Part shown: piece after piece, positions 31,401-39,785 of the stretch
How the letters are laid out: every line of letters starts with the position of its first letter
How positions within the stretch are numbered: position 1 is the stretch's first letter
DNA from: Tritrichomonas foetus
Taxonomy: Eukaryota > Parabasalia > Tritrichomonadida > Tritrichomonadidae
Assembly (NCBI GenBank): GCA_001839685.1
Contig: MLAK01000849.1
Span: 14,204 to 78,203, forward strand
Reading direction: 5' to 3'
DNA: 64,000 nt
Translations under genes and position numbers: made by a program
Notes under the pieces: generated by a model
Told to the model about the DNA's origin: nothing
What the model saw: the letters and a program-made list of their open reading frames with translations, nothing else
Database searches by the model: none

Positions 31401-31528
31401 CTATAAAAGGGTGTTTGTTTTATGGGTGATATTCCATCTGCGGTAAATGAACTGTTATCAAGAGGGACATTGGTGACACTTAATGACGATTGGTACTGTT
31501 GTCGCCGTTCATCTCTCAAAAATGACAT
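25466..31528 (-). CDS. Giant coiled-coil protein, 2020 aa
   Basis: A single uninterrupted ORF. Residues ~1-70 form a Ser/Thr-rich, basic head containing proline-directed sites (ISPIK, QTPFY, KSPMR), which could be CDK/MAPK targets. From about residue 80 to 1900 the protein is nearly continuous heptad coiled coil (Leu/Ile every 3-4 residues, Glu/Lys/Gln/Asn rich) with many degenerate repeats such as ENQSL, AENDQL, LTSEN. The last ~200 residues are helical but less regular. No membrane segment, motor head or GRIP domain was seen. Such proteins are usually annotated in trichomonads as viral A-type inclusion-like or golgin-like; that label reflects composition only. Likely roles are a structural filament, tether or basal-body scaffold; all inference. 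Confidence 0.85.
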   Translation of the reverse strand: MSFLRDERRQQYQSSLSVTNVPLDNSSFTADGISPIKQTPFYSTRSTTSRYKSPMRGNDNFHLSISVAKSSVKINQFRRELSQLKSTFVAEVDSFQSVLAKARNDICDTIQRQSRANLFNRGTAYRQREAKITSLEQRVSELTEQIKQQKSHNRNTQVLQLQEDLEEKKAYIEEIEAEYSAEIQQLKLKVQEQADTIREYKSMRFQLVQLQTQIDEKNRIIQKLKEEYSNAVSQLDTQIESNETAADDIQYTIESINQLKEEVAQSETKQIILNQEISKMKNQLDNERNENNLLRTQLNNAQEKINNLQKNENVKEQDIDLLNSKLVEMQKQIAEKDNTIESQMNEISVLEAEKLLVSQKHPESTISESLSSVVFNSSQKELQKVKIQNLTLTSQLEKATSENKELNNLVQALRVNMQQSEESMTLLKDQLMKSQSSFERKETRAHSFKEEIMRLQSVVEQKEKLISELMESENNRSKEIERLHSELERSTNETLNTNDVDEKFHQQFQEMSQKLSESNTKLNSMDLLIIQQNEKIKEQNSTIQSQIDKIASNEKENIRVNQENASLKQQNDTYRLQTESTIKRLQRELNSLQEQFDATVKENAGFSEKYNNLMKNIQTNTEKADQLFMENTDLRRENAMLIQQVNTELLPMRDENQRLKDLVEKLRKTERIVTEENTRMFTENEILKKTSTKEVSILNESVDSQKNELARAQKIIDENEIEIERCHSIINKLYKIYQTDSPETAFDLAKQYMNKCEQLQKIDAQRVDEVATVKNETKKLKQDLSECHAQISTLNHSDISQKKEIQLLKDHIEDLEKNISEQENALSIKSEENQDLQKSYEKLNEEVNSIQETIEFTSIDGLKDSILELQTAKKEAVDEVKKLQEALNSSNADNRKQFLLINDLTKKNELQRSQIDRLSQKLNEARSQITEENVQSHQATLALKKEVDDKDDQIELMKYEFERFHSIVSFANVDDLFSTVSALLDSRNQEIEKLNFANTQNEAKYNQKITELTNSLEKVDNQLKNLTKVRDEKLLLSNRVKVLETELSNSRNDFQQCQSELEVANQRIKTIVLALSTFTKCEKAEDVEVVLDSLRSKLALRKEKIKDIRQSYSILIDENGKLKSEIETIKSTTFEEKNSNERKEIEMKKKDNENLVFFGVNSIDQLQQKYTEMQKAIEKYQIQTKTHEIEIQNLNDIIKVKTAAIENFSNERDSLTQMNQTLVRKYNEVEELYLELKEKNLSLSKKSEKESQDNKELTKINQSLSDENQVIHAKLQNLTSENLTLSTQIRDLTKTNQRFSAENSQYISDIQNLKAQNASLTSENSNLFETNRNLTLKNTTITSQYDKIKAENEEATKSLNEVIEQKKEITEQITGLTAKIETLTNEKETAISHNATLQSKFDSFNDQIHISAEKLAKATDELDVLKMENKAISTKAESQTSQITSLMNQNKQLYAEKQSLATRIDNVTAENRQLNSKITSLSLQVKRLAAENDQLAKSQQADTAEFESLQVENQSLKAEKESLKSNNEFLSTESQNLSKQYDQIVNENDQLKTEIRLLKNKVKTVENEAKVIRQQSIAYANQNNQLMSENKSLSADNRLLLSKNSTFNVQAKNIMDNNEALMKKNSELETINNAIQIENKTQASQIKSLTGQLDIVQQKYAQLTVLFENADTKSKQSTSDLQISRSKEQSLVATNKKVIKRNETLTKENELITTENQKLKLQASSAESKNLEYEQRIRTMKTEIHDLSEKVKEYKDQVDSTASHIIKLKKKLRISRKEINELEAAKRLLVAQSNELESLKNELRVYDNEQPAIQVLSDLLTQNNDLFNTMEISKKENEAYHKETSQIINQCNSFISEVFKMLDNDELRDYALPLTKEEMAKLLNGVIEYKNECNKAKRFNNRIVEEANNVGYQSNDIEGAINHISRAFTEGIQNGDVEELHRTITDITSASDKRKQTNREAVDRLKKKNLKLRRKNDTMKEVVTELINFNVDNENANLQILIDNLAEEELELLGIEKDQV

Positions 31529-32177
31529 TGCTCTGGATAATTAATAATTTATGTTATAAAATTTTTGTTTCACAAACTCTGTTCGAAACATAAAAGAGAA
31601 ATATCTTTTTTTATAATAGAGTAATTATTAATTAAATTAGTGAATTATATTTAATAATATATTAATAAATTAAAAATTCCTTTTAAAAGGAAAAATATTA
31701 ATAATATAATGAGAAAGGAAGAAGGTGAACAAAAGAATTATAAACGGAAAATGACGAAAAATCAAATTGGAATCATAATTGGCCAACGATATATCCTTTC
31801 TATTGAAAAAGTTTTCACAATAATTTGGCGCCAAATAAACTTAACTTTTTTTCACCTTTTCCATTCTCCCATTTCATGATGAATAGGTTTTGGACCGAAT
31901 AAATGTATAAATTAAAAATGATGATGAGGGAAAGTATAGTTTAAAAACCAGCTCCAAAACAAATTTGATAATTTTAATCATCATTTCTATATAATAAATA
32001 TTTTTAATGAAAATATATGAATTTTATTAAATATTCAATGGTAAAGACTCAAGAAACTAACTGCTTGGATTATAACCAAAAATAAAGCTGGAAATTCAAA
32101 ATTTAAATTTAGAATTGAACAAATAAGGTGATAATCTTTTTCACATTGGGCTGTAGTGCAGACTTGGCACTTATAAG
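31529..32177. other. AT-rich spacer
   Basis: Upstream region of the coiled-coil gene. No ORF supported. Left flank of the inverted repeat at 32178. Confidence 0.3.
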
Positions 32178-32333
32178 TCATTAAGAAACTACTTTAGGGC
32201 TTGGAATTGTCGTATGGGCTAAAATAACTCTGTCATACGCCAACTCAAGTAAAACAATAAAGATGGCCATAATAATTGTGCCAAAACACACGCTTATTAA
32301 TGGCACAGTTCCGAGCCCTAAACTACTTAATGA
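32178..32333. repeat. Imperfect inverted repeat of ~30-bp arms
   Basis: The left arm 32178-32210 contains ACTTTAGGGCTTGGAATTGT; the right arm 32304-32333 contains ACAGTTCCGAGCCCTAAACT, its near reverse complement. Both arms also share TCATTAAG/CTTAATGA at the outside. A 93-bp interior lies between them. This looks like a small MITE or a decayed one. It lies immediately beyond the 3' end of the gene at 32377 and shares no obvious sequence with the other inverted-repeat elements here. Confidence 0.5.
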
Positions 32334-32376
32334 TAAAATTCAGAAGAAAAAAGAAGAACGTGTATCATTTTTATTT

Positions 32377-32982
32377 TTAACAAACAGAAAACGGAAAATC
32401 AACGCACTCAAAACTCCGATCAATTCTCATGATTGTTGTTTCCAATAACTTATCATTATCGTCGAAAGCCAAAAATGGTGATTCTGATAAATCTTCAGAA
32501 GTTTTTTCAAAGCTTGGGACAAATGGGCAAAATTCAATTTTATCAAAACAATCAGGCAAAATATATTCACCTTCTTCACGACTTTGAATATCTTTTTTAT
32601 CAGATTGAGGAATCATTGGAACAGGCAGAGTTGGCTGTGGCGTATGCGATCGTTCGTTAAGTAGGGCAGCTGTGAGTTTTTGAAGTTGCGATAAATCAAC
32701 TGATAGAAGTGATTTTTTGATGATGGTCCTGCATAATTCCTGTGTCTTTGTCATCATTAATTTTTGATAACTGTCAGCTGATAATTTTGTATAAGGTGAC
32801 CAGCAAGCAGCTTCAATGGCCTGTGCGTTGGCCATTGCTTGCTTTTGACTATCTGCTGGATCCATCTTTTCGCCTTTTGCTAAATGAACAAACTCAAGAG
32901 TCGCCTGAATTCTAGAGATACAATCGTTAAGGTATTTTTTTCTTCTGATGTAGTTTCTCTTGTTAAGATTCGAATCACTCAT
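32377..32982 (-). CDS. Unrecognised protein, 201 aa
   Basis: The ATG start is preceded by TCATACT, an Inr-like sequence about 14 nt upstream. The N-terminal half is basic and helical (RRKKYLNDCISRIQATLEF), followed by a distinctive block QAIEAACWSPYTKLSADSYQ then KLMMTKTQELCRTIIKK, a pattern I believe recurs in other trichomonad proteins. The C-terminal half is acidic with Pro and Phe clusters. No domain can be named with confidence. A nuclear or transcription-related role is possible because of the basic helical head, but is not supported by a motif. Confidence 0.65.
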   Translation of the reverse strand: MSDSNLNKRNYIRRKKYLNDCISRIQATLEFVHLAKGEKMDPADSQKQAMANAQAIEAACWSPYTKLSADSYQKLMMTKTQELCRTIIKKSLLSVDLSQLQKLTAALLNERSHTPQPTLPVPMIPQSDKKDIQSREEGEYILPDCFDKIEFCPFVPSFEKTSEDLSESPFLAFDDNDKLLETTIMRIDRSFECVDFPFSVC

Positions 32983-33114
32983 TTGTGAGATAGTATGAAG
33001 TGATTTTGAATAGTATTTTCACAATAAAAACGATCGTTTCCAGAGATTTCATAGAAAATTCTGAAGTGAAATTCAATATCAACTCTTTTTGAGATGCTTA
33101 ATTCACGAAATTGA

Positions 33115-34000
33115 AAGATGTATACAAACCAAATAGTCTTAACGTACGAAATCACTAAAATGATCCTTATCATCAGTATTACTTAATACCATCAGTCAAA
33201 AATCAAAACCCAAATAGCTAAAAGAATGACGAAAATTTCCCTTATCGCAAACTTCGCAAATGGCCGAATTCAAAAATATTTCGAAAATGATTCTGAAGAA
33301 GCTATTGTTTCAGTTTTCGGGTGAACAGCTTTCAGTCAATTGTTAAATCTATTTTTTATAGTTATGAGCCATATTTATTCATAGTTTTGAAATTTTGCAA
33401 CAATTAAACCGAAAAAAGAGCGATTTTGGAGAAAGCCTAAAAAAAAATTGTGAGAAGCTTTTTTTCCAAGAATCACAAAGATTATAATACTGCTTCCCAT
33501 AATTCTATTTACACTTCTTCTATCGATTTTTAATTAAAAATCGCGAAAATTTTGATAGTTTTAACTCAGTGATGTTGAATTAATTCAATTTCCATTTGAC
33601 AAATATGAATGTATTGAAATCTTTTCTGTCATAAAATTTTTGTATATGAAGAAAATAGACTGGCAGTCCTCAACAGCACATTCTCAAGCAGGTATACAGA
33701 TACAACGATTGAAAGACCAAATCAAGAAATTGACACAAAAGGCAAATGGCTACCAACTGAAAATGAATGCGATGATTCAAGAATTAAATGCATTGCGTAC
33801 AGAAAAATCTTCCTGGAATCAGCACATATTCCAGCAAACAATCCTGGATCAGGAACAAAACGATGTTTCCGAACATTACAATGGGAAAAATGGAACCCAA
33901 TATGTTTTTTTCCAGGCTCGATGCCAAGTGAATTTTCTGATGACTCGCCATTTAGATGGCAAAACATTCGTAATCTTCTCATTGATGCCTAAATTTTTTT
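33115..34000 (+). repeat. Dispersed repeat carrying ORF fragments (copy 1)
   Basis: From 33115 the sequence is almost identical to 63329-64000. The left boundary is sharp: upstream sequences differ completely. Inside are a 32-codon ATG ORF at 33226-33324 (MTKISLIANFANGRIQKYFE...) and an ATG ORF at 33646-34068 whose first ~110 codons lie in the repeat (MKKIDWQSSTAHSQAGIQIQ..., then a Lys/Gln/Leu-rich helical stretch). The right boundary cannot be placed because the other copy leaves the window. No transposase motif or terminal inverted repeat was seen. It may be a decayed multigene-family member or an unclassified repetitive element. Confidence 0.7.
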
Positions 34001-34068
34001 TATTTATATCAAAATTATTAATATTTTTTTTTTTATACTTCATTTTTGTATTTTGGAAAACATTATAA

Positions 34069-34988
34069 TTTTCGATGGAGGGTCATATGATAATAAAAAG
34101 CACGATTTATGATAAGAAATAATCAAGATATTAATGCTATAAAATCACTTTTTATCTCAATAATTCTCAGAAATTTCTGTTGGGTTTATTTTTTTCTCAC
34201 AATTTTTTTTTGGATTTGGTTTTCTCTGTATCTTGATTTTTAAATTATAATATTTATATATTATTAATAGGATTACAATTAAATAATTTTTAGATGACTA
34301 TAATATCAACAATTATTCATTTAGATCTCTCAATAGTCTTCTACATCTAGAGCTAGTTAGTTTGTATACATCTAAATTGAAATACAAACTGGGCAACTAT
34401 GAATTGAAATGTTATCCATAAAAATCCAAAGTTTTTTTACAACGTGAGGCTGATAATCATAGATATTATTTTCCTTGATATTGATAATTTGGCACAATAA
34501 ATATCTATATAGAAATTATTGATCGATAAAACAAGTTAACCAAAAAACATTAATAGAAAATATTTTATTCGATACGCATATTTGAGGTAGATTTCGAAAC
34601 TAGCTGTAAAATTACAAATAACAACTGACTATGATAATAAAATACGGAATGTTAGATATGTCCACGTTGTAATGAAATATCTTTACAAAGATGGAAGATG
34701 ATTAGTAAACGTTCGCTTAGTAAATTGAAAACTTTATGTATTTCACTCTAGAGTTATCTCTAGCTGAATGTTTTATTATCCAGGAATCATAAAATGACAT
34801 TACTATGTTTACAAACGTAGAATATATTTATTTTCTCATTATATATATGGCATGCACTGTATGTTGTTTATCAAATATCAAGATAAAATGATATTGTTAC
34901 ACTTTGTTGCACATGATACAATTAATTAAACGTTCACCTTGCAATAGAATTTTTCAATAATCATTCAATTCCTAAACGGTCTCTTCTA
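34069..34988. other. AT-rich spacer
   Basis: Region between the repeat and the 544-aa gene. No supportable ORF. A possible Inr, TCATTCAA, lies about 25 nt before the next ATG. Confidence 0.3.
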
Positions 34989-36623
34989 ATGACATCAGAG
35001 ATTTTCAAAATTTGTTCAGAGCAGCAAGTGCCAGAAGGCCACAAAATCATCTCGTCAAATGCGCTATGGTGCTTTTCTACGAAACTTTCTAGTGTTACAA
35101 TCATGGCTGGAAAAGAAACCAAAGAAATTAATCTATCTTTTTTTAAGCTGAGCCCGCAATCAGACAAATTGGTCAACGCTGGATTCATCGATTATATGAA
35201 GAAGGTTTTTATATTTTCGAACCATAACGGAAATCCAACATTATACATGATATTTTTAGATGCCGAAAAACCAAAATATTTGAGCATTATGCTTTCATCG
35301 CTGCATTTTCATTATTATATTTATAACGTATTTGTTCCATTTCCAAACTCTCTTTGCATCATCTCTCGCGAAGGAATTTCACTTCACTCGCCTGATGATT
35401 TATCATTATATTTTGAAAGAAAAATCGACAATATTAAAAACTGTTGCTTTAATGAAAGTCTGCTTGCTGTTAATGATCGGAAGAATTTATACATATTTCA
35501 ATTTTTATCAAAAGACAACTATTTACAACTGGTTAAAACTAAATACACATCTCAATCTTTCTTACCTAAATATATCATTCAATTCAAAAACAGTGCACTT
35601 TTAATATCTTCAACAAATAATTTTAACAATAACAATACAAGTATAAACAGTAGTAATAGTAATGGAAATTTAAATAATATAAGCAATAATGCAAATTCAA
35701 GTAATAATAAAATCTTAATGAAGTATGTTCAATTTCAGCCATTTTCCGCTATTGACAAAAATTTAGAGAGTGTTTTACCGAGTGATTATAATTTTGACGA
35801 TTTTACATTTTCTTCCTTTGATCAAATTGTCCTTATTTCATCACAAAAAGAATCTTTACTTATTGATGTCCTTGGAACACATCCTGTTTCATTTGGTCAC
35901 TTAGCTGATAGGCCATGTGCACAAATTGTGAACAATAACTACTTTTATTCAAATAATACATTATATGAATTTGAAGAAAATTATGAAATGTATGATACTC
36001 CACATTCTTGTGAATTAATTGCTGCTATTTTACGTAGAACCAATGGAATCCAAACAGCAATGAGTAAACTTTCCCAATTGCTAAAAGATTGTAAAACTTC
36101 ATCAGCAATGGAAGACATTGTTTGGAAAATTGGTACTTACGCAACTTCACCATTGGCACAGCTTAGATTCACTCGAACTTTGCAATACAGTGGAATTACA
36201 AATCCACATCTAATTCTTTTAGGTATGCTAAGATTCGCCCATATCATGGGATCAAGACTTACTGATAATGCAATGACACATCTACTTGATATGATGGCCA
36301 AAGATGAATGTGTTCATGCAATTCCATCATTGTTGAGTGCATGGAACCAGAAATTGAATAAGTATGCTATGAAAGCACTTCTTAAATCGAATCCTGCATT
36401 TTTCGATTTAGATCCATCGTTTTTCCAGGATTCCTACGAATTCATTCGAGAATGCCTAAACACAGGAAGACAAGAAAGAGCGAGAAATCTCATATTAAGG
36501 GCAGCCACATGCGGAGAAAAAAGCAATGAACTATCAAGCGTGATAGAATTGTATATCAATAAATACGGCGATAGTATTGAGAGAAGCTATCGTAAGCTTG
36601 TCAATCAAGTTGCAGTTAAGTGA
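34989..36623 (+). CDS. Unrecognised protein, propeller-like N-terminus and helical C-terminus, 544 aa
   Basis: The first ~330 residues alternate short hydrophobic strands and turns (VFIFSNHNGNPTLYMIFLDA, NLYIFQFLSKDN), as in a divergent beta-propeller, interrupted by an Asn/Ser-rich insert at about 212-240 (NNFNNNNTSINSSNSNGNLN). Residues ~345-540 are helical pairs (ELIAAILRRTNGIQTAMSKL, HLILLGMLRFAHIMGS) as in an alpha-solenoid. A propeller followed by solenoid is the layout of many coat and tethering proteins, but no family signature confirms this. The ORF is surely real given length and composition. Confidence 0.7.
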   Translation: MTSEIFKICSEQQVPEGHKIISSNALWCFSTKLSSVTIMAGKETKEINLSFFKLSPQSDKLVNAGFIDYMKKVFIFSNHNGNPTLYMIFLDAEKPKYLSIMLSSLHFHYYIYNVFVPFPNSLCIISREGISLHSPDDLSLYFERKIDNIKNCCFNESLLAVNDRKNLYIFQFLSKDNYLQLVKTKYTSQSFLPKYIIQFKNSALLISSTNNFNNNNTSINSSNSNGNLNNISNNANSSNNKILMKYVQFQPFSAIDKNLESVLPSDYNFDDFTFSSFDQIVLISSQKESLLIDVLGTHPVSFGHLADRPCAQIVNNNYFYSNNTLYEFEENYEMYDTPHSCELIAAILRRTNGIQTAMSKLSQLLKDCKTSSAMEDIVWKIGTYATSPLAQLRFTRTLQYSGITNPHLILLGMLRFAHIMGSRLTDNAMTHLLDMMAKDECVHAIPSLLSAWNQKLNKYAMKALLKSNPAFFDLDPSFFQDSYEFIRECLNTGRQERARNLILRAATCGEKSNELSSVIELYINKYGDSIERSYRKLVNQVAVK

Positions 36624-36975
36624 TGTAGTCAACAATTTTTTATAGTGTGAATTTTCCATAGTTTTTTCTTTAAACATCAAAATCGAACGAGATTTTCTTT
36701 TTCAATTGTTTTGTTTCTTTTCTTTTCTTTTTATGACTGTGAATTTATTTCACGAAATAAATATATAAGCATTGTCCAGATATAATTAGTGGACTTAGAA
36801 ATTAACAGCATCATTCAAGAATGAGATCTTTAAAGATCGCGAATATCAAAATGGTTAACTGAAATCTGTTAACTTAACTGTCCTTAATGATAATTTATAC
36901 GTTGTGAGTTTGTGAGAATATAATTGCGGTTATGGTCAAAATATTCTGAAGAAAATGAATAACGTACATCCATAT
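36624..36975. other. Spacer before CFAP161
   Basis: AT-rich with short palindromes such as GATCTTTAAAGATC near 36825-36838. No gene. Confidence 0.3.
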
Positions 36976-36983
36976 TCATTTTT
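36976..36983 (+). promoter_or_regulatory. Inr element of the CFAP161 gene
   Basis: TCATTTTT, followed by CTCGCC, lies with its +1 A 16 nt before the ATG at 36994. It is a close initiator match. Confidence 0.55.
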
Positions 36984-36993
36984 CTCGCCATAA

Positions 36994-37776
36994 ATGCAAG
37001 GAACAGACAGAGGAAGGTTCAGCTGCAAGACCAGAAACGGAAACTGGTTTGAAGAGTCCGTGCTTGAAGATGAAAAAATGCGCGAATTCTTAGAAAAGAA
37101 AGAAAAGGGAACATTAACAATACAGAGAATCCGCCAAAATTTGGCAACAGTCGAGATCCCACAAGAGAGGAGTGGACCCTCAGACAGTTTTCTTCATTAC
37201 GGCCAAATGGTTCGCATTGCAAATGGCGAAATGAGGTGTTTCGTTGCATGCGATCCCGGAGACGAAGAAAACAGAGAGGAAGGCCTCTATTCGTGCTCGG
37301 GAAGCCCCCAGATGGAAACGACCGCACGCAACGTTTGGGTGCTGAAGCGCTACGAAGAACAAAATCCAAGAGATTTATTAACTTTGCCAGCAGACGAGGA
37401 TGATGACATCGTTCACTATGGCGATCAGTTCATCATCTCAACAACAGACGCAATCGGATCCAGCCCATTTTACTTAGCATCGACAAAGACCGATTGGGCT
37501 CATTTCAGCAGAGCTTCGAGAAAGCAGCTCGTTTATTCTACACAAAATTTGGACTTCAAATGTGTTTGGAAGATCGACAGTGTTGGAAAAGATTCATCCT
37601 TCGACATGGAAGGTGAGCCGGTCGAGCTCGGTCAGCCGCTCTTCATAAAGCACGCGAGCACAAACTCACCACTCGCAGTCCACGATGCACAAATATTCAA
37701 TGACTACGGAAGTGAGTATGAGCTTGTAGCAGCTCGCGAGCCAGGAAAGAAGATGATTTGGAGATTCGTGAAATAA
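36994..37776 (+). CDS. CFAP161: CFAP161 homologue, axonemal microtubule inner protein, 260 aa
   Basis: The N-terminus shows the family signature NGNWFEESVLEDEKMREFLE then KKEKGTLTIQR, which aligns with the GNW.ED..LEE....FL.K...G.L.IQ pattern of CFAP161/FAP161 in animals and algae. It is followed by HYGQMVRI (HYGD.V family motif) and later HYGDQFII, and ends with a W-R/MI type C-terminus. Length (260) is a little under the human protein (~300). Known CFAP161 proteins sit inside ciliary doublet microtubules as inner proteins. Trichomonads have several flagella, so this is expected. G/C-ending codons indicate good expression. The stop TAA is followed by A (TAAA). Confidence 0.9.
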   Translation: MQGTDRGRFSCKTRNGNWFEESVLEDEKMREFLEKKEKGTLTIQRIRQNLATVEIPQERSGPSDSFLHYGQMVRIANGEMRCFVACDPGDEENREEGLYSCSGSPQMETTARNVWVLKRYEEQNPRDLLTLPADEDDDIVHYGDQFIISTTDAIGSSPFYLASTKTDWAHFSRASRKQLVYSTQNLDFKCVWKIDSVGKDSSFDMEGEPVELGQPLFIKHASTNSPLAVHDAQIFNDYGSEYELVAAREPGKKMIWRFVK

Positions 37777-37844
37777 ATGAAAATGAACATCATTAAAATA
37801 TCATAATTTAAGAACTTGCCTTATTTTGCTTTTTGTTTCACTTT

Positions 37845-38196
37845 TTTCATTTGTTTGTTGTTCTTTTTAATTTGTTTGTTGATCTTTTTCATTTATTTGT
37901 TGATCTTTTTCATTTGTTTGTTGATCTTATTTATTTGTTTGTTGTTCTTTTTTATTTGTTTGTTGATCTTTTTCTTTTGTTTGTTGATCTTTTTCTTTTG
38001 TTTGTTGATCTTTTTCGTTTGTTTGTTGATATTTTTCATTTGTTTGTTGATCTTATTTATTTGTTTGTTGTTCTTTTTTATTTGTTTGTTGATCTTTTTC
38101 NTTTGTTTGTTGATCTTTTTCGTTTGTTTGTTGATATTTTTCATTTGTTTGTTGTTCTTTTTTATTTGTTTGTTGATATTTTTCATTTGTTTGTTT
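37845..38196. repeat. 21-bp minisatellite, ~16 units
   Basis: A repeated unit of the form TTTGTTTGTTGATCTTTTTC(A), with variable positions (ATC/TTC, TTTTT/TATTT). Because 21 is a multiple of three, several frames stay open over >100 codons, making low-complexity shadow ORFs on both strands that I do not call as genes. One undetermined base (N) is at 38101. The array lies ~70 bp downstream of the CFAP161 stop and ~260 bp from the convergent MPDU1 stop. Confidence 0.92.
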
Positions 38197-38455
38197 TCTT
38201 CTGTGAAAAGATCTACTTTCGATATATCACCATTACATGATTTCCTTGAATTGTGGAGATGAAATCGGATCTTATTCAAGTTCATTTCTTTTACACGAGT
38301 GAATTTTCAAATTCTATCATAATAATAAGGAAAAATTGTTCCATAATTGTTAATTTAAATGAAAAAAATAATCATAAGAATAATTCCAACCATACATTTA
38401 TAAAAACAATAATTCATGAGATTCAGGCTTTTCAAAAGGCAATGACTTATATTCT

Positions 38456-39175
38456 TTATATTCGAGTATACGCTGCTTTCTTTGGATACATAATGCACTG
38501 CACAAAAATAAAAGCATTGAGGGAGAAATTTACGAAATATAAAAAAAGGATTGTGCCATCATTTATTTCTCTTAATGTTGTAAAAACCCGCCCTAGAGAA
38601 CCTAGTGCTTTCATGAAAGAACTAATTGTTGAGAGTTCGCCCTTGCATCCAATTTTCCATGTTTTGACAATTTGTGCACATTTATAACTGAGTGATAGAG
38701 GCAAATTAAGCCTCCAGAGGAAAGACATAAAAGAAGGAGAAATTGCATTTCTTAAAACTGCAAAAATTAAAGAAAACTCAATAATAATAATTGAATCAAA
38801 TAATAAAAATGGATAGTGACGGTCATAATGAGATACTAAAAATGCTATTATCAAGTTTTGGATGAATATAAAAACAGTTTCGCCATATGTTGTAAAAGGG
38901 TATTTATTTTGGAGATGATAGGAAAAACTCAGAGTATTTACTGTAATTTCTATATACATAGCAGTCATACTAATTCCAAATCCATTGTTATAACGAAGAA
39001 TTTGAAAGATTTGTGGAATTTTAATTATTGATGAAAAAAATATAACTCCAATTCCTATTCCACGACTAAAAGCAAGTGACACACACTCACGATCAAAAAA
39101 ATTCCATTCGCTTATAAATGATTTGCAGCAATATTCATTCAATAATGATGAACAAATATCGTTGATAAATTTCAT
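38456..39175 (-). CDS. MPDU1: MPDU1 (Lec35)-like PQ-loop membrane protein, 239 aa
   Basis: Required in eukaryotes for use of dolichol-phosphate mannose and glucose in N-glycan and GPI assembly at the ER. The sequence has the family pattern: LAFSRGIGIGVIFFSSIIKI followed by PQIFQILRYNNGFGIS (first PQ-loop), then NKYPFTTYGET and FIFIQNLIIAFLVSHY, and in the second half GELSTISSFMKALGSLGRVF then TTLREINDG, matching the G.LS..T.F....G...R.FT...E..D signature. About seven hydrophobic segments are seen. Length is close to the human protein (~247). Convergent with CFAP161 across the minisatellite. Trichomonads make truncated N-glycans, so the donor role here (Man-P-Dol for GPI or lipoglycan) is uncertain. 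Confidence 0.88.
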   Translation of the reverse strand: MKFINDICSSLLNEYCCKSFISEWNFFDRECVSLAFSRGIGIGVIFFSSIIKIPQIFQILRYNNGFGISMTAMYIEITVNTLSFSYHLQNKYPFTTYGETVFIFIQNLIIAFLVSHYDRHYPFLLFDSIIIIEFSLIFAVLRNAISPSFMSFLWRLNLPLSLSYKCAQIVKTWKIGCKGELSTISSFMKALGSLGRVFTTLREINDGTILFLYFVNFSLNAFIFVQCIMYPKKAAYTRI

Positions 39176-39446
39176 TTATGTCAACACTTTTCTGTAATTT
39201 GGCCTTCCATTTGACCTTAAATATTCAAGGTAAAACTGGTCGCAAATTATTTATTCAGAATTTTTTTCTGAGTAAAGTTCAAAATATTTTGAGAAGTTTT
39301 CAGATGGTGTAGAAATAATTAATAGAAATTTAAAAATATATTGAGATGATACAAAAATAGCATTTCAAAAATCAAATAACCAAATTTCCACTGAAAATTT
39401 CAATGAAATATGCAGTTAAGTTGCCGTTTATTTAGAACTTATGTTG

Positions 39447-39785
39447 TCAGCTTTGTGCTTCTGCTTCTCTCCAAATCAACTGGATCATCGAACAAGCTAA
39501 CTGGATTTTATAATGGGCCATCTTCATTCGAGTGCATGAGTCAACTTTTTCGGAATATGAAAAACAACATTTATTATTAACTTGCACGGTCGCAGAAACC
39601 AATTTTACTGATATAAAATTGGACTTAGGTATATCCTTCTGAACTACAACTCGATTTGCAAGCTTCTGCGTCAAGCTGTGATTAATTAAATGAAATAACT
39701 GGAATTTCGAAAGTATTTCAAATGTATATAACGGCAGATGCTTCGCACTTTTCTTCATTCTTTTGATTTTTGATATCCTACTCAT
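39447..39785 (-). CDS. Doubtful small ORF, 112 aa
   Basis: An ATG-started ORF (MSRISKIKRMKKSAKHLPLY...) with a basic start and a Cys/Met-containing helical end (HYKIQLACSMIQLIWREAEA). No family, no Inr seen nearby. It could be a real small gene or chance; composition is slightly better than background. Confidence 0.25.
   Translation of the reverse strand: MSRISKIKRMKKSAKHLPLYTFEILSKFQLFHLINHSLTQKLANRVVVQKDIPKSNFISVKLVSATVQVNNKCCFSYSEKVDSCTRMKMAHYKIQLACSMIQLIWREAEAQS

Noticed and set aside
25466..31528. Myosin or kinesin
   Set aside because: The 2020-residue protein is coiled coil throughout, with no motor domain or P-loop.
36825..36838. Short palindrome GATCTTTAAAGATC
   Set aside because: Isolated perfect palindrome expected by chance in AT-rich DNA; no related copies seen.
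37816..38285. Overlapping ~130-150 codon ORFs on both strands
   Set aside because: They are shadows of the 21-bp minisatellite, whose period is divisible by three; composition is pure Leu/Phe/Ile or Lys/Asn low complexity.
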